Counted from the stretch's first letter, positions 15,358 to 24,595 are shown. The stretch is DNA of 64,000 nucleotides from Streptomyces aurantiogriseus (GCF_014649375.1 NZ_BMSX01000007.1:248001-312000), one strand, 5' to 3'. Translations and numbers: made by a program. The notes: generated from the sequence alone by a model not told the origin.

Positions 15358-18300
15358 CTATCCGTGGGCCTGCCGATACGCCTCCGTCAGCCTGCGCACC
15401 GCCTCTCCGTACCGTCCGGTCAGCAGGAGGTGGTCGGCGGCTGCGAAGGGGCCGGCGACGGCCGCCGTGATGTGCCCGCCGATCTCCTGCTGGACGAGCA
15501 GCCGCGCCTTGGTGACCGCGGCCCGGCCTTCATGGTCCGCGCCCGCGCGTTCGGCCGCCGCGGCCGCGACGCCGAGGGTGTGCAGCGTGCCCGCGCCGCC
15601 CGACGGGACCGTCGTCAGCGTGGTCAGGCCCCAGCCGTACGGGAACTGCGGGTCGTACGACGTGTCGCCGACGTTGATCGGCAGCTGTGCCTCGGACCTC
15701 GGCCAGGTGACGGGGAGCTGCCCGGTGAAGGGCAGCCGGCCGTACAGGACGTCGGCCACGCCGTCGCCCTCGGTGCCCGGGAGCCAGGACGCGACCAGGG
15801 CGTCGATGGCGTCGAGCCGGTCGCCGACGAGCTGGGGGCGCCCGGAGACGATCAGCACCGCGCACTCCATGGCCGCGCAGACCTTGTCGACGGCTGCCTG
15901 GTCGGCGGCGGAGAGCTCCAGGTCGTGGCCGTTGCCGACGTCTCCGACGCCCTCGGTGTACGGGGTCTCCCCGACGACGACCACGCCGACGTCGTGGCCG
16001 GCCGTGGGCGCGGAGGCGTCCTTGGAGTACGTGACCTCGCCGCCGGACGCACGCAGGCCCTCCAGGATCGTCGTGCCGGGGGTGATGTCGCCGGACGAGC
16101 CCTGCCAGGTGATCGTCCAGCCGCCGGTCTGGTTGCCGAGGTCGTCGGCGTTGGAGCCGGCGACGTAGAGCTTCTGCGACGTCTTCAGGGGCAGGATTCC
16201 GCCCGCGTTCTTCAGCAGCACCTGGGACTCGGCTGCCGCCCGGCGGGCGACGGCACGGTGTTCGGCGGAGCCGATCCGGGAGGCGCCGGAGGTGTCGGCG
16301 TACGGCTGCTCGAAGAGGCCGAGCCGGAACTTCTGGGTGAGGATGCGGGAGACGGCGTCGTCGACGCGCCGTTCGCTGACGCGGCCCGCCCGCACCTCGT
16401 CGACGAGGGTCGCGCGGAATCTCTTGTACGCGTGCGGCACCATGATCATGTCGAGTCCGGCGTTGACCGACGTACGGACGTCCGAGGCGTGGTCGCCGGG
16501 GAGCTGGTCGATGGCGGCCCAGTCGCTGATCACGAACCCGTCGAAGCCCATACGGCCCTTGAGCACACCGTTGATCATGTCGGCGCGGGCGTGCATCTTG
16601 ACCGGGCCCCGGCCGTCGCCGGCGAGGTCGAGGGAGGAGAACGAGGGCATGACGGTCCCGACGCCGCGGTCGACGGCTTCCTGGTACGGAGCCAGGTGGA
16701 CGGCCTCCAGCTGCTGCCGGCTGACCTCGGTGACGCCCTGGTCGATGGTGTAGCTGTCGGTGGTGGAGGAGCCGTACGCGGTGCCGCCGTCGCCGACGAA
16801 GTGCTTGGCGGTGGCGAGGACCTTGTCGCCGTCCTTGAGGTCCCTGCCGTCGCGGGCGCCCTGGAGGCCCTGGACGACCGTCTCCATCGACTCGACGAGG
16901 GCGGGGTCCTCGCCGAAGGACTCGTAGGCGCGGCCCCAGCGTTCGTCGCGGGTGACGCACAGGCAGGGGGCGAAGTCCCAGGGAACGCCGGTGGCGCGGA
17001 CCTCGGCGGCGGTCACCGCGCCCGTGTCGTGGGCGAGTTGGGGGTCACGGCTCGCGCCGATGCCGATGTTGTGCGGCATGACCGTGGCGCCGGCCAGGTT
17101 GTTGTGGCCGTGCACCGCGTCGACGCCGTAGATCAGCGGGATCTGGAACCGGGTGGCCCGTGCCCGGAGTTGGAAGGCGTCGATCATCTTCGCCCACCCC
17201 TCGGGGGTGTTGGGCGTCGGGGTCGAGCCGCCGCCGGAGAGGAGCGAGCCGAGGCCGTACGCGGCGATGTCGCCGGGTGCGGTGAGCGCGTCGCGCTCGG
17301 CCTGGGTCATCTGACCGGCCTTCTCCTCCAGGGACATGCGGGAGAGGAGGTCGGCGACGCGCTGCTGCACGGGCAACCCGCTGTCGAGGTACGGGAGGTG
17401 ATGGGCGTCGACGACGATCTGCGGGTTCTCGGCCGGGGGCTCGGCGCCGGTGACGGTCAGCTTGAGGGGGATGGTCTCGGCGGCTTCGGCCGCCCCGTCC
17501 TCGAGGGTGGGGATCTCGACGGTGCGGGAGGTGCCGGAGGCGGTGCCCGCCGGGAAGGTGACGGTGCCGGTGACCGGGGTGTAGTCCTGGCCGGGCTCGG
17601 CGGTGCCGCCCGTCGTCCGGTACGTGACGGTCACGGGGGCGTCGGTCGGGGCGGAGCCGGTGGTGGCGAGGGTGAGCCGCACGGTGGCAGCGTCGCCCTC
17701 GGCCACCGGGTGCACGGCCGAGTCGGTCGTGACGGTGGCCCGGCGGGACCGGTCGGCCCTGCCGTACAGCTCGACGCCGTCCATGGCGAAGTCGCCGCCG
17801 GTCCCGGCCGGGAGCGTGACGGCGTAGCCCCACATCCGGGTGAGGCCGAGGACCTGGTCGATGCCGCCGACGGGCTGGTGGTCGGTGCGGTAGCGGAAGT
17901 CGGCGAAGGGGATCTCGATGCGCCTCCAGCCGGTGAAGTCGTCCGTGAAGGAGGTGGTCCAGAGCTCGGAGGCCTCGCCGTGGACGCCACCGTCCTTGAT
18001 CTCGACGGCGATCTTCCGGCCGTTGCCGCGCCCCTCCCACCAGAAGCGGAGGCCCTCGTGCGCCGACCAGTCGTGGGCGGGCTCGTTCGCGGCGTGCTCG
18101 TGAGTGAAGCCGCCCCAGCCGCTGACGTCGTAGGTGCCGGTGAGGACCTTCTCACCCTCGGGGGCGTCGGAGCGGGCGGTCAGCTGGAGCGCGGGCCGGT
18201 CGTCGGCGTCGCTGCCCCAGGTGAAGATGCCTTCGGCGGGCCGGGGGGCGAAGGGGACTTCGCCCTCGAAGCGGTCGACGAAGGTGGGGGCGGTTGCGGG

Positions 18301-18393
18301 GGCAGGCGCCGGGTCGTCGGCGGCACGGGCCGAGGACAGCGGCAACAGGGTCACGAGCAGGCCGGCTGAGACGAGCAGGGCGGTTCTCGGCAT
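15358..18393 (-). CDS. secreted glycoside hydrolase family 3 beta-glucosidase with carbohydrate-binding module
   Basis: A 1011-residue exported enzyme. ATG 18393 gives a signal peptide ending SSARA. Next comes a CBM11-like domain (about 40-215, with WSAHEGLRFWWEGRGNGRK and GIDQVLGL), a Calx-beta domain (about 220-320, VRLTLATTGSAP... and TYRTTGGTAEPGQDY), the GH3 N-terminal domain (about 335-680) and GH3 C-terminal domain (about 700-930). The catalytic nucleophile is the Asp of VISDWAAIDQLPGDH near 621. It should release glucose from beta-glucans or cello-oligosaccharides. A helical extension of about 80 residues after the GH3 C-domain is not typical. An in-frame start 48 bases further upstream would place extra residues before the signal peptide and is rejected. 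Confidence 0.93.
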   Translation of the reverse strand: MPRTALLVSAGLLVTLLPLSSARAADDPAPAPATAPTFVDRFEGEVPFAPRPAEGIFTWGSDADDRPALQLTARSDAPEGEKVLTGTYDVSGWGGFTHEHAANEPAHDWSAHEGLRFWWEGRGNGRKIAVEIKDGGVHGEASELWTTSFTDDFTGWRRIEIPFADFRYRTDHQPVGGIDQVLGLTRMWGYAVTLPAGTGGDFAMDGVELYGRADRSRRATVTTDSAVHPVAEGDAATVRLTLATTGSAPTDAPVTVTYRTTGGTAEPGQDYTPVTGTVTFPAGTASGTSRTVEIPTLEDGAAEAAETIPLKLTVTGAEPPAENPQIVVDAHHLPYLDSGLPVQQRVADLLSRMSLEEKAGQMTQAERDALTAPGDIAAYGLGSLLSGGGSTPTPNTPEGWAKMIDAFQLRARATRFQIPLIYGVDAVHGHNNLAGATVMPHNIGIGASRDPQLAHDTGAVTAAEVRATGVPWDFAPCLCVTRDERWGRAYESFGEDPALVESMETVVQGLQGARDGRDLKDGDKVLATAKHFVGDGGTAYGSSTTDSYTIDQGVTEVSRQQLEAVHLAPYQEAVDRGVGTVMPSFSSLDLAGDGRGPVKMHARADMINGVLKGRMGFDGFVISDWAAIDQLPGDHASDVRTSVNAGLDMIMVPHAYKRFRATLVDEVRAGRVSERRVDDAVSRILTQKFRLGLFEQPYADTSGASRIGSAEHRAVARRAAAESQVLLKNAGGILPLKTSQKLYVAGSNADDLGNQTGGWTITWQGSSGDITPGTTILEGLRASGGEVTYSKDASAPTAGHDVGVVVVGETPYTEGVGDVGNGHDLELSAADQAAVDKVCAAMECAVLIVSGRPQLVGDRLDAIDALVASWLPGTEGDGVADVLYGRLPFTGQLPVTWPRSEAQLPINVGDTSYDPQFPYGWGLTTLTTVPSGGAGTLHTLGVAAAAAERAGADHEGRAAVTKARLLVQQEIGGHITAAVAGPFAAADHLLLTGRYGEAVRRLTEAYRQAHG

Positions 18394-18580
18394 GGACCTT
18401 CCCTCGGCTCCCTGAATCACTGCTGAGCCCTCACGGTTCACTCAGGACTTGGATCACGCCGTGAGTCAAATGACGGTCTGTCTATCGGTCAAGACGACCC
18501 GTCAGGGAAGGGCGAGGCACCCTGTGAAGTTCCCCCCGTTGGGCCTGGCTGCTGCCTGCCCACGGAGAGTCGGGAGGGGG

Positions 18581-18612
18581 TCCCCCGCGCGAGCGCAGCC
18601 GAGTGTGGGGGA
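18581..18612 (-). terminator. hairpin of TCCCCC/GGGGGA repeat type after cimA
   Basis: TCCCCCGCGC (18581-18590) pairs with GAGTGTGGGGGA (18601-18612) allowing G-U pairs; it lies 63 bases after the cimA stop. The same layout (GGTCCCCC ... GGGGGAGGG) recurs at 23512-23540 after leuB, so it is a dispersed intergenic palindrome that also serves as terminator. Confidence 0.65.
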
Positions 18613-18674
18613 GGGTGGGCCCAGGCCGGAGGGCCGGGGCCGATCCCCCGGACCTCCGCCTCGATGCCGGAGGG

Positions 18675-20312
18675 CTACTCCACGAGCCGGCCGCCGGAGC
18701 CCTCCGCCGGCTCCACACCCGCCCGCAGCAGCCCGTACGTGTAAGCGTCCTCCAGGGCCTGCCAGGAGGCGGCGATGACGTTGTCCGCGACGCCCACGGT
18801 GGACCACTCGCCCGCGCCGTCCGTCGTGGAGATGAGGACGCGGGTGGTGGACTGGGTGCCGTGGACGCCCTCCAGGATGCGGACCTTGTAGTCGACGAGG
18901 TCGAGCTTGGCGAGCTGGGGGTAGATCTTCTCCAGGGCGACGCGCAGGGCTCGGTCGAGGGCGTTGACCGGGCCGTTGCCCTCGGCCGTGGCGACGATGC
19001 GTTCGCCCTTGGCCCAGAGTTTGACGGTGGCCTCGTTGGCGTGGGTGCCGTCGGGGCGGTCCTCGACGATCGCACGCCAGGACTCGACCTCGAAGTAGCG
19101 CAGGGGCGTGCCGCCCTGGACCTCCGTGCGCAGCAGCAGTTCGAAGCTCGCGTCGGCCGCCTCGTAGGTGTAGCCCTTGAGCTCGCGTTCCTTGACGCGC
19201 TCCACCACCCGGCCGACCAGCTCGCGGTCGCCGCCGAGGTCGATGCCGAGTTCCTTGCCCTTGAGCTCGACCGAGGCGCGGCCTGCCATGTCGGACACCA
19301 GCATGCGCATGGTGTTGCCGACCTGCTCCGGATCGATGTGCTGGTACAGGTCCGGGTCGACCTTGATCGCGGAGGCGTGCAGGCCGGCCTTGTGCGCGAA
19401 GGCGGAGACGCCCACGTACGGCTGGTGGGTGGAGGGGGTCAGGTTCACGACCTCCGCGATGGCGTGCGAGATGCGCGTCATCTCGCGGAGCCGGCCCTCG
19501 GGGAGGACCTTCTTGCCGTACTTCAGTTCCAGGGCCGCCACGACCGGGAACAGGTTGGCGTTGCCGACCCGCTCGCCGTAGCCGTTGGCCGTGCACTGCA
19601 CGTGGGTCGCGCCCGCGTCCACCGCGGCCAGCGTGTTCGCCACCGCGCAGCCCGTGTCGTCCTGGGCGTGGATGCCGAGACGGGCGCCCGTGTCGGCCAG
19701 GACGGTCGAGACGACCGCCTGGACCTGGGCCGGGAGCATGCCACCGTTGGTGTCGCAGAGGATGACGACGTCGGCGCCGGCCTCCGAGGCCGTCCGGACG
19801 ACCGCCTTCGCGTACTCGGGGTTCGCCCGGTAGCCGTCGAAGAAGTGCTCGCAGTCGACGAAGACGCGCCGGTCCTGGGACTTCAGGTACGAGACCGTGT
19901 CCCGCACCATCTCCAGGTTCTCGTCCAGCGTGGTGCGCAGGGCGAGTTCCACATGGCGGTCGTGGGACTTCGCCACGAGGGTGATCACCGACGCACCGGA
20001 GTCCAGGAGTGCCTTGACCTGCGGGTCCTCCGCCGCGTTCGCACCCGCCCGGCGCGTGGCGCCGAAGGCCACCAGCCGGGCGTGCCGGAAGTCGATCTCC
20101 TCCCGCGCGCGGGCGAAGAACTCGGTGTCGCGCGGGTTGGCGCCGGGCCAGCCGCCCTCGATGAAGCCGACGCCGAAGTCGTCCAGGTGCCGTGCGATCG
20201 CGAGCTTGTCGGCGACGGTGAGGTTGATGCCCTCGCGCTGGGCGCCGTCGCGCAGGGTCGTGTCGAAGACGTGGAACGAGTCGTCGAGCTCGCTGGTTGC
20301 GGTCTCGGTCAT
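18675..20312 (-). CDS. cimA: (R)-citramalate synthase
   Basis: A 545-residue enzyme of the alpha-isopropylmalate/homocitrate synthase family that condenses pyruvate with acetyl-CoA to (R)-citramalate, the first step of threonine-independent isoleucine synthesis. The diagnostic N-terminus FDTTLRDGAQREGINLTVADK, the motif GFIEGGWPGANPRD and metal-site HAQDDTGCAVANTLA fit the citramalate branch rather than LeuA. The C-terminal third is the allosteric dimer domain (YEAADASFELLLR, GNGPVNALDRALR). ATG 20312 follows AGGAG ten bases upstream; an in-frame start further upstream lies past the attenuator and is rejected. S. coelicolor calls this gene leuA2. Regulation is probably by the leader at 20425-20555. 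Confidence 0.92.
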   Translation of the reverse strand: MTETATSELDDSFHVFDTTLRDGAQREGINLTVADKLAIARHLDDFGVGFIEGGWPGANPRDTEFFARAREEIDFRHARLVAFGATRRAGANAAEDPQVKALLDSGASVITLVAKSHDRHVELALRTTLDENLEMVRDTVSYLKSQDRRVFVDCEHFFDGYRANPEYAKAVVRTASEAGADVVILCDTNGGMLPAQVQAVVSTVLADTGARLGIHAQDDTGCAVANTLAAVDAGATHVQCTANGYGERVGNANLFPVVAALELKYGKKVLPEGRLREMTRISHAIAEVVNLTPSTHQPYVGVSAFAHKAGLHASAIKVDPDLYQHIDPEQVGNTMRMLVSDMAGRASVELKGKELGIDLGGDRELVGRVVERVKERELKGYTYEAADASFELLLRTEVQGGTPLRYFEVESWRAIVEDRPDGTHANEATVKLWAKGERIVATAEGNGPVNALDRALRVALEKIYPQLAKLDLVDYKVRILEGVHGTQSTTRVLISTTDGAGEWSTVGVADNVIAASWQALEDAYTYGLLRAGVEPAEGSGGRLVE

Positions 20313-20424
20313 GGTCTCAAGGCTCCTGTTGTGGATCTTCGGTCTTACCGGAATGACCGGCTCCACCGTCCCCCCAATGGTCCCTCGCACTCTCGCTTCC
20401 GGCTGTGGGTGGGCCAGAAATGCG

Positions 20425-20504
20425 AAAAACCTCTCGCGGGTGCGAGAGGTCTGCGCGCGGGTCGAGGACGACGGTGGCCGCCCGTACGTGGTCGTACGTG
20501 GCGG
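20425..20504 (-). promoter_or_regulatory. transcription attenuator of cimA (pause hairpin plus U-tailed terminator)
   Basis: Reading the minus strand after the leader-peptide stop there is a first hairpin at 20504-20478 (CCGCC-A-CGTACG / CGTACG-GGCGG, loop ACCA) and then a terminator at 20450-20429 with 9-base arms ACCTCTCGC / GCGAGAGGT, loop ACCC, and a run of five U. The cimA start is 117 bases further on. This is the layout of a classical ribosome-mediated attenuator. Which segment forms the antiterminator was not worked out. Confidence 0.7.
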
Positions 20505-20555
20505 TCACTGCGGACCGGCGCGCCTGCTGCCAATAATCGTGGCGAACGAGAGCAC
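20505..20555 (-). CDS. leader peptide of cimA attenuator
   Basis: A 16-codon frame from GTG 20555: VLSFATIIGSRRAGPQ, stop at 20505. Codons 7 and 8 are ATT ATT, a very rare Ile codon in streptomycetes, and cimA makes an Ile precursor, so stalling at low Ile-tRNA would be expected to prevent the downstream terminator. A weak -10 (CAGACT, 20567-20562) ends only 6 bases before the GTG and a -35-like GTGAGC lies at 20590-20585, so the mRNA may start at or next to the GTG (leaderless). Confidence 0.6.
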   Translation of the reverse strand: MLSFATIIGSRRAGPQ

Positions 20556-20674
20556 GGGGGCAGTCTGGCACAATCCGCCCCCGTGCTCACCGGCCGTCTC
20601 AGGATGCGAGCACTTCCCTGGTCGGCTTCCCTCTTCCCCTGCGTCTCCCCCGGTGCGCGGTAAGTGCCGTGCGG

Positions 20675-21871
20675 TCAGCGGGTGTGGCGGACGAACACGT
20701 CCGAGACCCCGTTGGTGTCGTCCGGGACCAGGTCGGCGGCGGACGAGGTGAAGACGACCTGACGGCCGTGCCGTGCGACCGCGTCGGGGCCGGCGATGGC
20801 CGACGCCTCGGCCGCGGCCACCGTGCGCTGCCCGCCGGTGCGCAGGTCGTGCAGCACCAGGGCGCCGCCGTCCTCCCTCAGCAGGACGAACCGGCCGCCG
20901 GCGTCGGCCGATTCGGCCCTCGCCGGGGTGGCGCCGACCTGGTGGATGCGGCCGGTGGCCAGATCGGCCACGTAGGCCCGGTACTGCGCGGGCAAGGGCT
21001 CGCCCGGAAGCAGATTGGTCGCCCGCGAGTTGAACACCACCCGGCGGCCGTCGGCGGAGATGTCGACGACCTCGGAAGTGCCGTCGGAGGGGGTGCCGTC
21101 GGGCGCGATGTCGAAGCGCCGCGTCTCACCCGTGGCGCGGTCCTTGACGTACAGGGCCGCCTGGTGGTTCGTCGCCGTCCCGTACGCCACGAACCGGCCG
21201 TTCGCGCTGAGCCGTCCGCCGGTGATCCAGCCCGGATGGTCCAGCGGGTCGATCATCTCGTCGGCGCCGGTGGCCAGGTCGCGGACGTAGAGGTGGCGTG
21301 AGCCGTCGTGCCGGTTGCCGATGGTGTACCCCACGTGGTCGCCGTCGGCGCTGAACCCGGTGATGCCACCGCCCTCGTACCTGGCGTCGGTCGGCGGAGT
21401 CGCCGGCCACAGCAGCTGGACCTCGCCGGTCCGGCGATCGTGGATCCTCCCCTTGAAGAAGTGGTAGACGCCCGAGGTGTAGGCCACGCGGCGGCCGTCG
21501 GCGCTGATCATGACCTCGTGTGTCTCCGGGCCCGAGACGGGAACCTCCCGCACCGCGCCATTGCGCAGGTCCTTGACGTGGACGCAGTGAACGGACGCGC
21601 CCGAGCAGCCCGTCACGAAGGCCACGTACCGCCCGCCGACGCTGACGGCGCCCAGGCGCGACGCGGTGGTCAGCTGGGCGCCGTCCGCCGCGGTACTGAC
21701 CCTCTGAACCCTGTCGCTGTGCGGTGCCGCCGAAGCAGGCGGCAGGGCGGCAGCGCTCAGCAGCGTGGCCAGCGCGCCGGCCGCGGCGGCACCGCGCAGT
21801 ACGGCGCGTAAGCCTCTGCCTTCGTACGGACGGTTGGTGCGCGCGGCTCCCGTGCGGCCGTCATCCCCCAT
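20675..21871 (-). CDS. secreted TolB-like beta-propeller protein
   Basis: A 398-residue exported protein of unknown function. ATG 21871 (MGDDGRTG) has GGGGGA upstream; a signal peptide follows (AVLRGAAAAGALATLLSAAALPPASA). The rest is a beta-propeller with about six WD40/PD40-like blades, each with a motif such as ISADGRRVAYTSG, FSADGDHVGYTIG, LSANGRFVAYGTA and ISADGRRVVFNSR, ending LVPDDTNGVSDVFVR. It interrupts the branched-chain amino-acid genes but has no evident link to them. The gap 21872-22152 before ilvE holds no recognisable feature. Confidence 0.8.
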   Translation of the reverse strand: MGDDGRTGAARTNRPYEGRGLRAVLRGAAAAGALATLLSAAALPPASAAPHSDRVQRVSTAADGAQLTTASRLGAVSVGGRYVAFVTGCSGASVHCVHVKDLRNGAVREVPVSGPETHEVMISADGRRVAYTSGVYHFFKGRIHDRRTGEVQLLWPATPPTDARYEGGGITGFSADGDHVGYTIGNRHDGSRHLYVRDLATGADEMIDPLDHPGWITGGRLSANGRFVAYGTATNHQAALYVKDRATGETRRFDIAPDGTPSDGTSEVVDISADGRRVVFNSRATNLLPGEPLPAQYRAYVADLATGRIHQVGATPARAESADAGGRFVLLREDGGALVLHDLRTGGQRTVAAAEASAIAGPDAVARHGRQVVFTSSAADLVPDDTNGVSDVFVRHTR

Positions 21872-22152
21872 GACTCGTCCCCCCATTGGACGCGTTTCCC
21901 CCGGCCCAGCGCCGAGGGCCCACGGGGATGCAACCGCATCATGGAAACCCGGGTCAATCCGTCGAAACGCGTACAACCTGGACGGGGCGTCAGGCGTCTC
22001 GCGCGGGAGCCGGTCCGTCGAGCAACGCGTGGGCGTGCAAGCGACACCTGCAGGAGCGTGCGCTCCCCCGCGGACTCAATGGATGTCCGCGCGGGGAGAC
22101 GGCACGCGTCGAACGAACGGCCCCTGGGGGCCAGCCCGACCTGGGGGGCAGG

Positions 22153-23241
22153 TCAGCCGAGCTGGTGCATCCAGCCGTGCTTGTCCTCGGCCGTGCCGCG
22201 CTGGATGTCCAGCAGCGCCTGGCGGAGCTTCAGGGTGACCTCGCCGGGCTCGCCGTCCGACTGCTTCCACTCGGCGCCCGCGCGCTTGACGGTGCCGACC
22301 GGGGTGATGACGGCGGCGGTGCCGCAGGCGAAGACCTCGGTGAGGGTGCCGTTCTCGGAGTCGCGCTGCCACTGGTCGATGGAGACGCGGCCCTCCTCGG
22401 CCTCGTAGCCGAGGTCGCGGGCGACGGTGAGGAGGCTGTCACGGGTGACGCCCTCGAGGATGGAGCCGGTCAGGGTCGGCGTGACGATCTTGTTGCCGTA
22501 CACGAAGTACAGGTTCATGCCGCCGAGTTCCTCGACCCACTGGTGCTCGACCGCGTCGAGGTAGCAGACCTGGTCGCAGCCCTTGGCGGCGGCCTCGGCC
22601 TGGGCGAGGAGGGAAGCGGCGTAGTTGCCGCCGGTCTTGGCGTCACCCATGCCGCCGGGGACGGCACGGACGCGGTCCTCGGAGACCCAGATCGACACCG
22701 GCTTCACACCACCCGCGAAGTAGGCGCCGGCCGGGGAGGCGATGACCAGGAAGAGGTACTCGTTGGCCGGCTTCACGCCCAGGCCGACCTCGGTCGCGAT
22801 CATGAAGGGGCGCAGGTAGAGGGACTCCTCGCCGCCGTGGGCCGGCACCCACGCCTTGTCCTGCTGGACGAGGGCGTCGCACGCCTCGATGAACGTCTCG
22901 ACCGGTAGCTCGGGCATGGCGAGGCGGCGGGCGGAGCGCTGGAAGCGCTTGGCGTTCTGGTCCGGGCGGAAGGTGGCGACGGAGCCGTCGGGGCGGCGGT
23001 AGGCCTTGAGGCCCTCGAAGATCTCCTGGGCGTAGTGCAGGACGTTCGTCGCCGGGTCGAGGGGGATCGGCGCGTACGGAACGAGCTGGCCGTCGTGCCA
23101 GCCCCGGCCCTCGGTCCACTTGATCGTCACCATGTGGTCGGTGAAGTGGCGGCCGAACCCGGGGTTGGCCAGGATGGCCTCGCGCTCGGCGTCGGAGAGC
23201 GGGCTGGCGGAGGGCTTGAGCTCGATCGTGGGCGTCGTCAT
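22153..23241 (-). CDS. ilvE: branched-chain amino acid aminotransferase
   Basis: A 362-residue class IV PLP aminotransferase that makes the last reaction of Ile, Leu and Val synthesis, and the first of their breakdown, with 2-oxoglutarate/glutamate. Motifs seen: NVLHYAQEIFEGLKAYR, LYLRPFMIATEVGLGV and the PLP-lysine motif GDAKTGGNYAAS. The C-terminal EVFACGTAAVITPVG is the usual cofactor-phosphate loop. ATG 23241 follows GAAGGAC and gives MTTPTIELKPSASPL, the expected N-terminus. It is separated from leuB by two hairpins, so it has its own promoter. Confidence 0.95.
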   Translation of the reverse strand: MTTPTIELKPSASPLSDAEREAILANPGFGRHFTDHMVTIKWTEGRGWHDGQLVPYAPIPLDPATNVLHYAQEIFEGLKAYRRPDGSVATFRPDQNAKRFQRSARRLAMPELPVETFIEACDALVQQDKAWVPAHGGEESLYLRPFMIATEVGLGVKPANEYLFLVIASPAGAYFAGGVKPVSIWVSEDRVRAVPGGMGDAKTGGNYAASLLAQAEAAAKGCDQVCYLDAVEHQWVEELGGMNLYFVYGNKIVTPTLTGSILEGVTRDSLLTVARDLGYEAEEGRVSIDQWQRDSENGTLTEVFACGTAAVITPVGTVKRAGAEWKQSDGEPGEVTLKLRQALLDIQRGTAEDKHGWMHQLG

Positions 23242-23435
23242 GAGTGGTTGTCCTTCACCGTTGTGTAGTGACGGGCCGCTATCACGCCCGCACGGCCGGT
23301 GGCCAGTGCTAGGACGTCCGAGCATTCCCTCATACCGCGGCTCCGCGTTCGATTATCTCGCGGGGCGTACGGCGGAAGAAAACGGGGTGAATGCGGCCCA
23401 GGCTTGATGGTGACACCCGGCAACCGCATACGAAA

Positions 23436-23468
23436 AGCCGCCGGGTGCGGATGCGACCCGGCGGCTTC
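23436..23468 (-). terminator. hairpin downstream of leuB
   Basis: 12-base arms AAGCCGCCGGGT (23436-23447) and ACCCGGCGGCTT (23457-23468), loop of 9 bases, located beyond the leuB stop on the minus strand and upstream of ilvE. No promoter or leader peptide for ilvE was recognised between here and 23242. Confidence 0.8.
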
Positions 23469-23511
23469 GAATGATCTTCGGGAGATCTGGAGGTTTCGAG
23501 TGCCTGGGGGT

Positions 23512-23540
23512 CCCCCCAGGCCCTTGAGGCTCTGGGGGAG
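23512..23540 (-). terminator. TCCCCC/GGGGGA intergenic palindrome beside leuB stop
   Basis: TCCCCC-C-AG (23512-23520) pairs with CTCTGGGGGA (23531-23540) with one bulge; it ends 2 bases before the leuB stop codon. Same repeat type as at 18581-18612. Confidence 0.6.
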
Positions 23541-23542
23541 GG

Positions 23543-24595
23543 TCAGCCGGCTACTCGTACGGCCAGCGCGTCGCCGATCTCGGACGTGCTGCGGGCGGGC
23601 TTGCCGGTGCGCTCCGCGAGGTCGGCGGAGACGGCCTCCTCGACCCGGCCGGCCTCGGCGTCGTAGCCGAGGTGGCGCAGGAGGAGGGCGACGGACAGGA
23701 CCGTGGCGGTGGGGTCGGCCTTGCCCTGGCCGGCGATGTCGGGGGCCGAGCCGTGGACGGGCTCGAACATCGACGGGAACTCGCCGGACGGGTTGATGTT
23801 GCCGCTCGCCGCGACGCCGATGCCGCCGGAGACGGCCGCGGCGAGGTCGGTGATGATGTCGCCGAAGAGGTTGTCGGTGACGATGACGTCGAAGCGCTCG
23901 GGCTGGGTCACCAGGTAGATGGTGGCCGCGTCGACGTGCATGTACTCGGTGGTGACCTCGGGGAACTCCTCGGCCACCTTGTTGAAGATGTTCGTCCACA
24001 GGTGACCGGCGAAGGTCAGCACGTTGTTCTTGTGGATCAGCGCCAGCTTCTTGCGCGGGCGGGCCTGGGCGCGGGCGAAGGCGTCACGGACCACGCGCTC
24101 GACACCGAAGGCCGTGTTGACGGAGACCTCGGTGGCGACCTCGTGCGGGGTGCCCTTCCTGATGGTGCCGCCGTTGCCGGTGTACGGGCCCTCGGTGCCC
24201 TCGCGGACGACGACGAAGTCGATCTGCGGCTCGCCGGCGAGCGGGGTGGCGACGCCCGGGAGGAGCTTCGACGGGCGCAGGTTGACGTGGTGGTCGAAGG
24301 CGAAGCGGAGCTTGAGCAGGAAGCCGCGCTCCAGGACGCCGGAGGGGACACCCGGGTCGCCGATCGCGCCCAGCAGGATGGCGTCGTGCTTCTTCAGCGC
24401 GTCGAGGTCGGCGTCGGTGAGGGTCTCACCGGTGGCGTGGTAACGCCGGGCGCCGAAGTCGTACTCCTTCGTCTCCAGCTTCACATCCTGCGGAAGGACG
24501 GCGGAGAGGACCTTGAGACCTTCGGCCACGACCTCCTGGCCGATGCCGTCACCGGGGATCACTGCGAGATTGAGGGTGCGAGAGCTTGCCGACAT
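23543..24595 (-). CDS. leuB: 3-isopropylmalate dehydrogenase
   Basis: A 350-residue NAD-dependent decarboxylating dehydrogenase of leucine synthesis, turning 3-isopropylmalate into 2-ketoisocaproate precursor. Conserved parts: LAVIPGDGIGQEV at the start, LRFAFDHHVNLRPSKL and VVREGTEGPYTGNGG in the active site, the metal-binding TDNLFGDIITDLAA, and the NAD-site EPVHGSAPDIAGQGKADPTA. ATG 24595 (MSASSRTLN) gives the usual length; the frame stays open 47 codons further up but that part runs into the divergent neighbour's promoter and is not protein-like. It is divergent from the phosphatase gene at 24727. Confidence 0.95.
   Translation of the reverse strand: MSASSRTLNLAVIPGDGIGQEVVAEGLKVLSAVLPQDVKLETKEYDFGARRYHATGETLTDADLDALKKHDAILLGAIGDPGVPSGVLERGFLLKLRFAFDHHVNLRPSKLLPGVATPLAGEPQIDFVVVREGTEGPYTGNGGTIRKGTPHEVATEVSVNTAFGVERVVRDAFARAQARPRKKLALIHKNNVLTFAGHLWTNIFNKVAEEFPEVTTEYMHVDAATIYLVTQPERFDVIVTDNLFGDIITDLAAAVSGGIGVAASGNINPSGEFPSMFEPVHGSAPDIAGQGKADPTATVLSVALLLRHLGYDAEAGRVEEAVSADLAERTGKPARSTSEIGDALAVRVAG

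Noticed and set aside
15364..18369. 1001-codon open frame on the plus strand opposite the glycosidase
   Set aside because: Antisense shadow; the minus strand encodes a complete family 3 enzyme with signal peptide.
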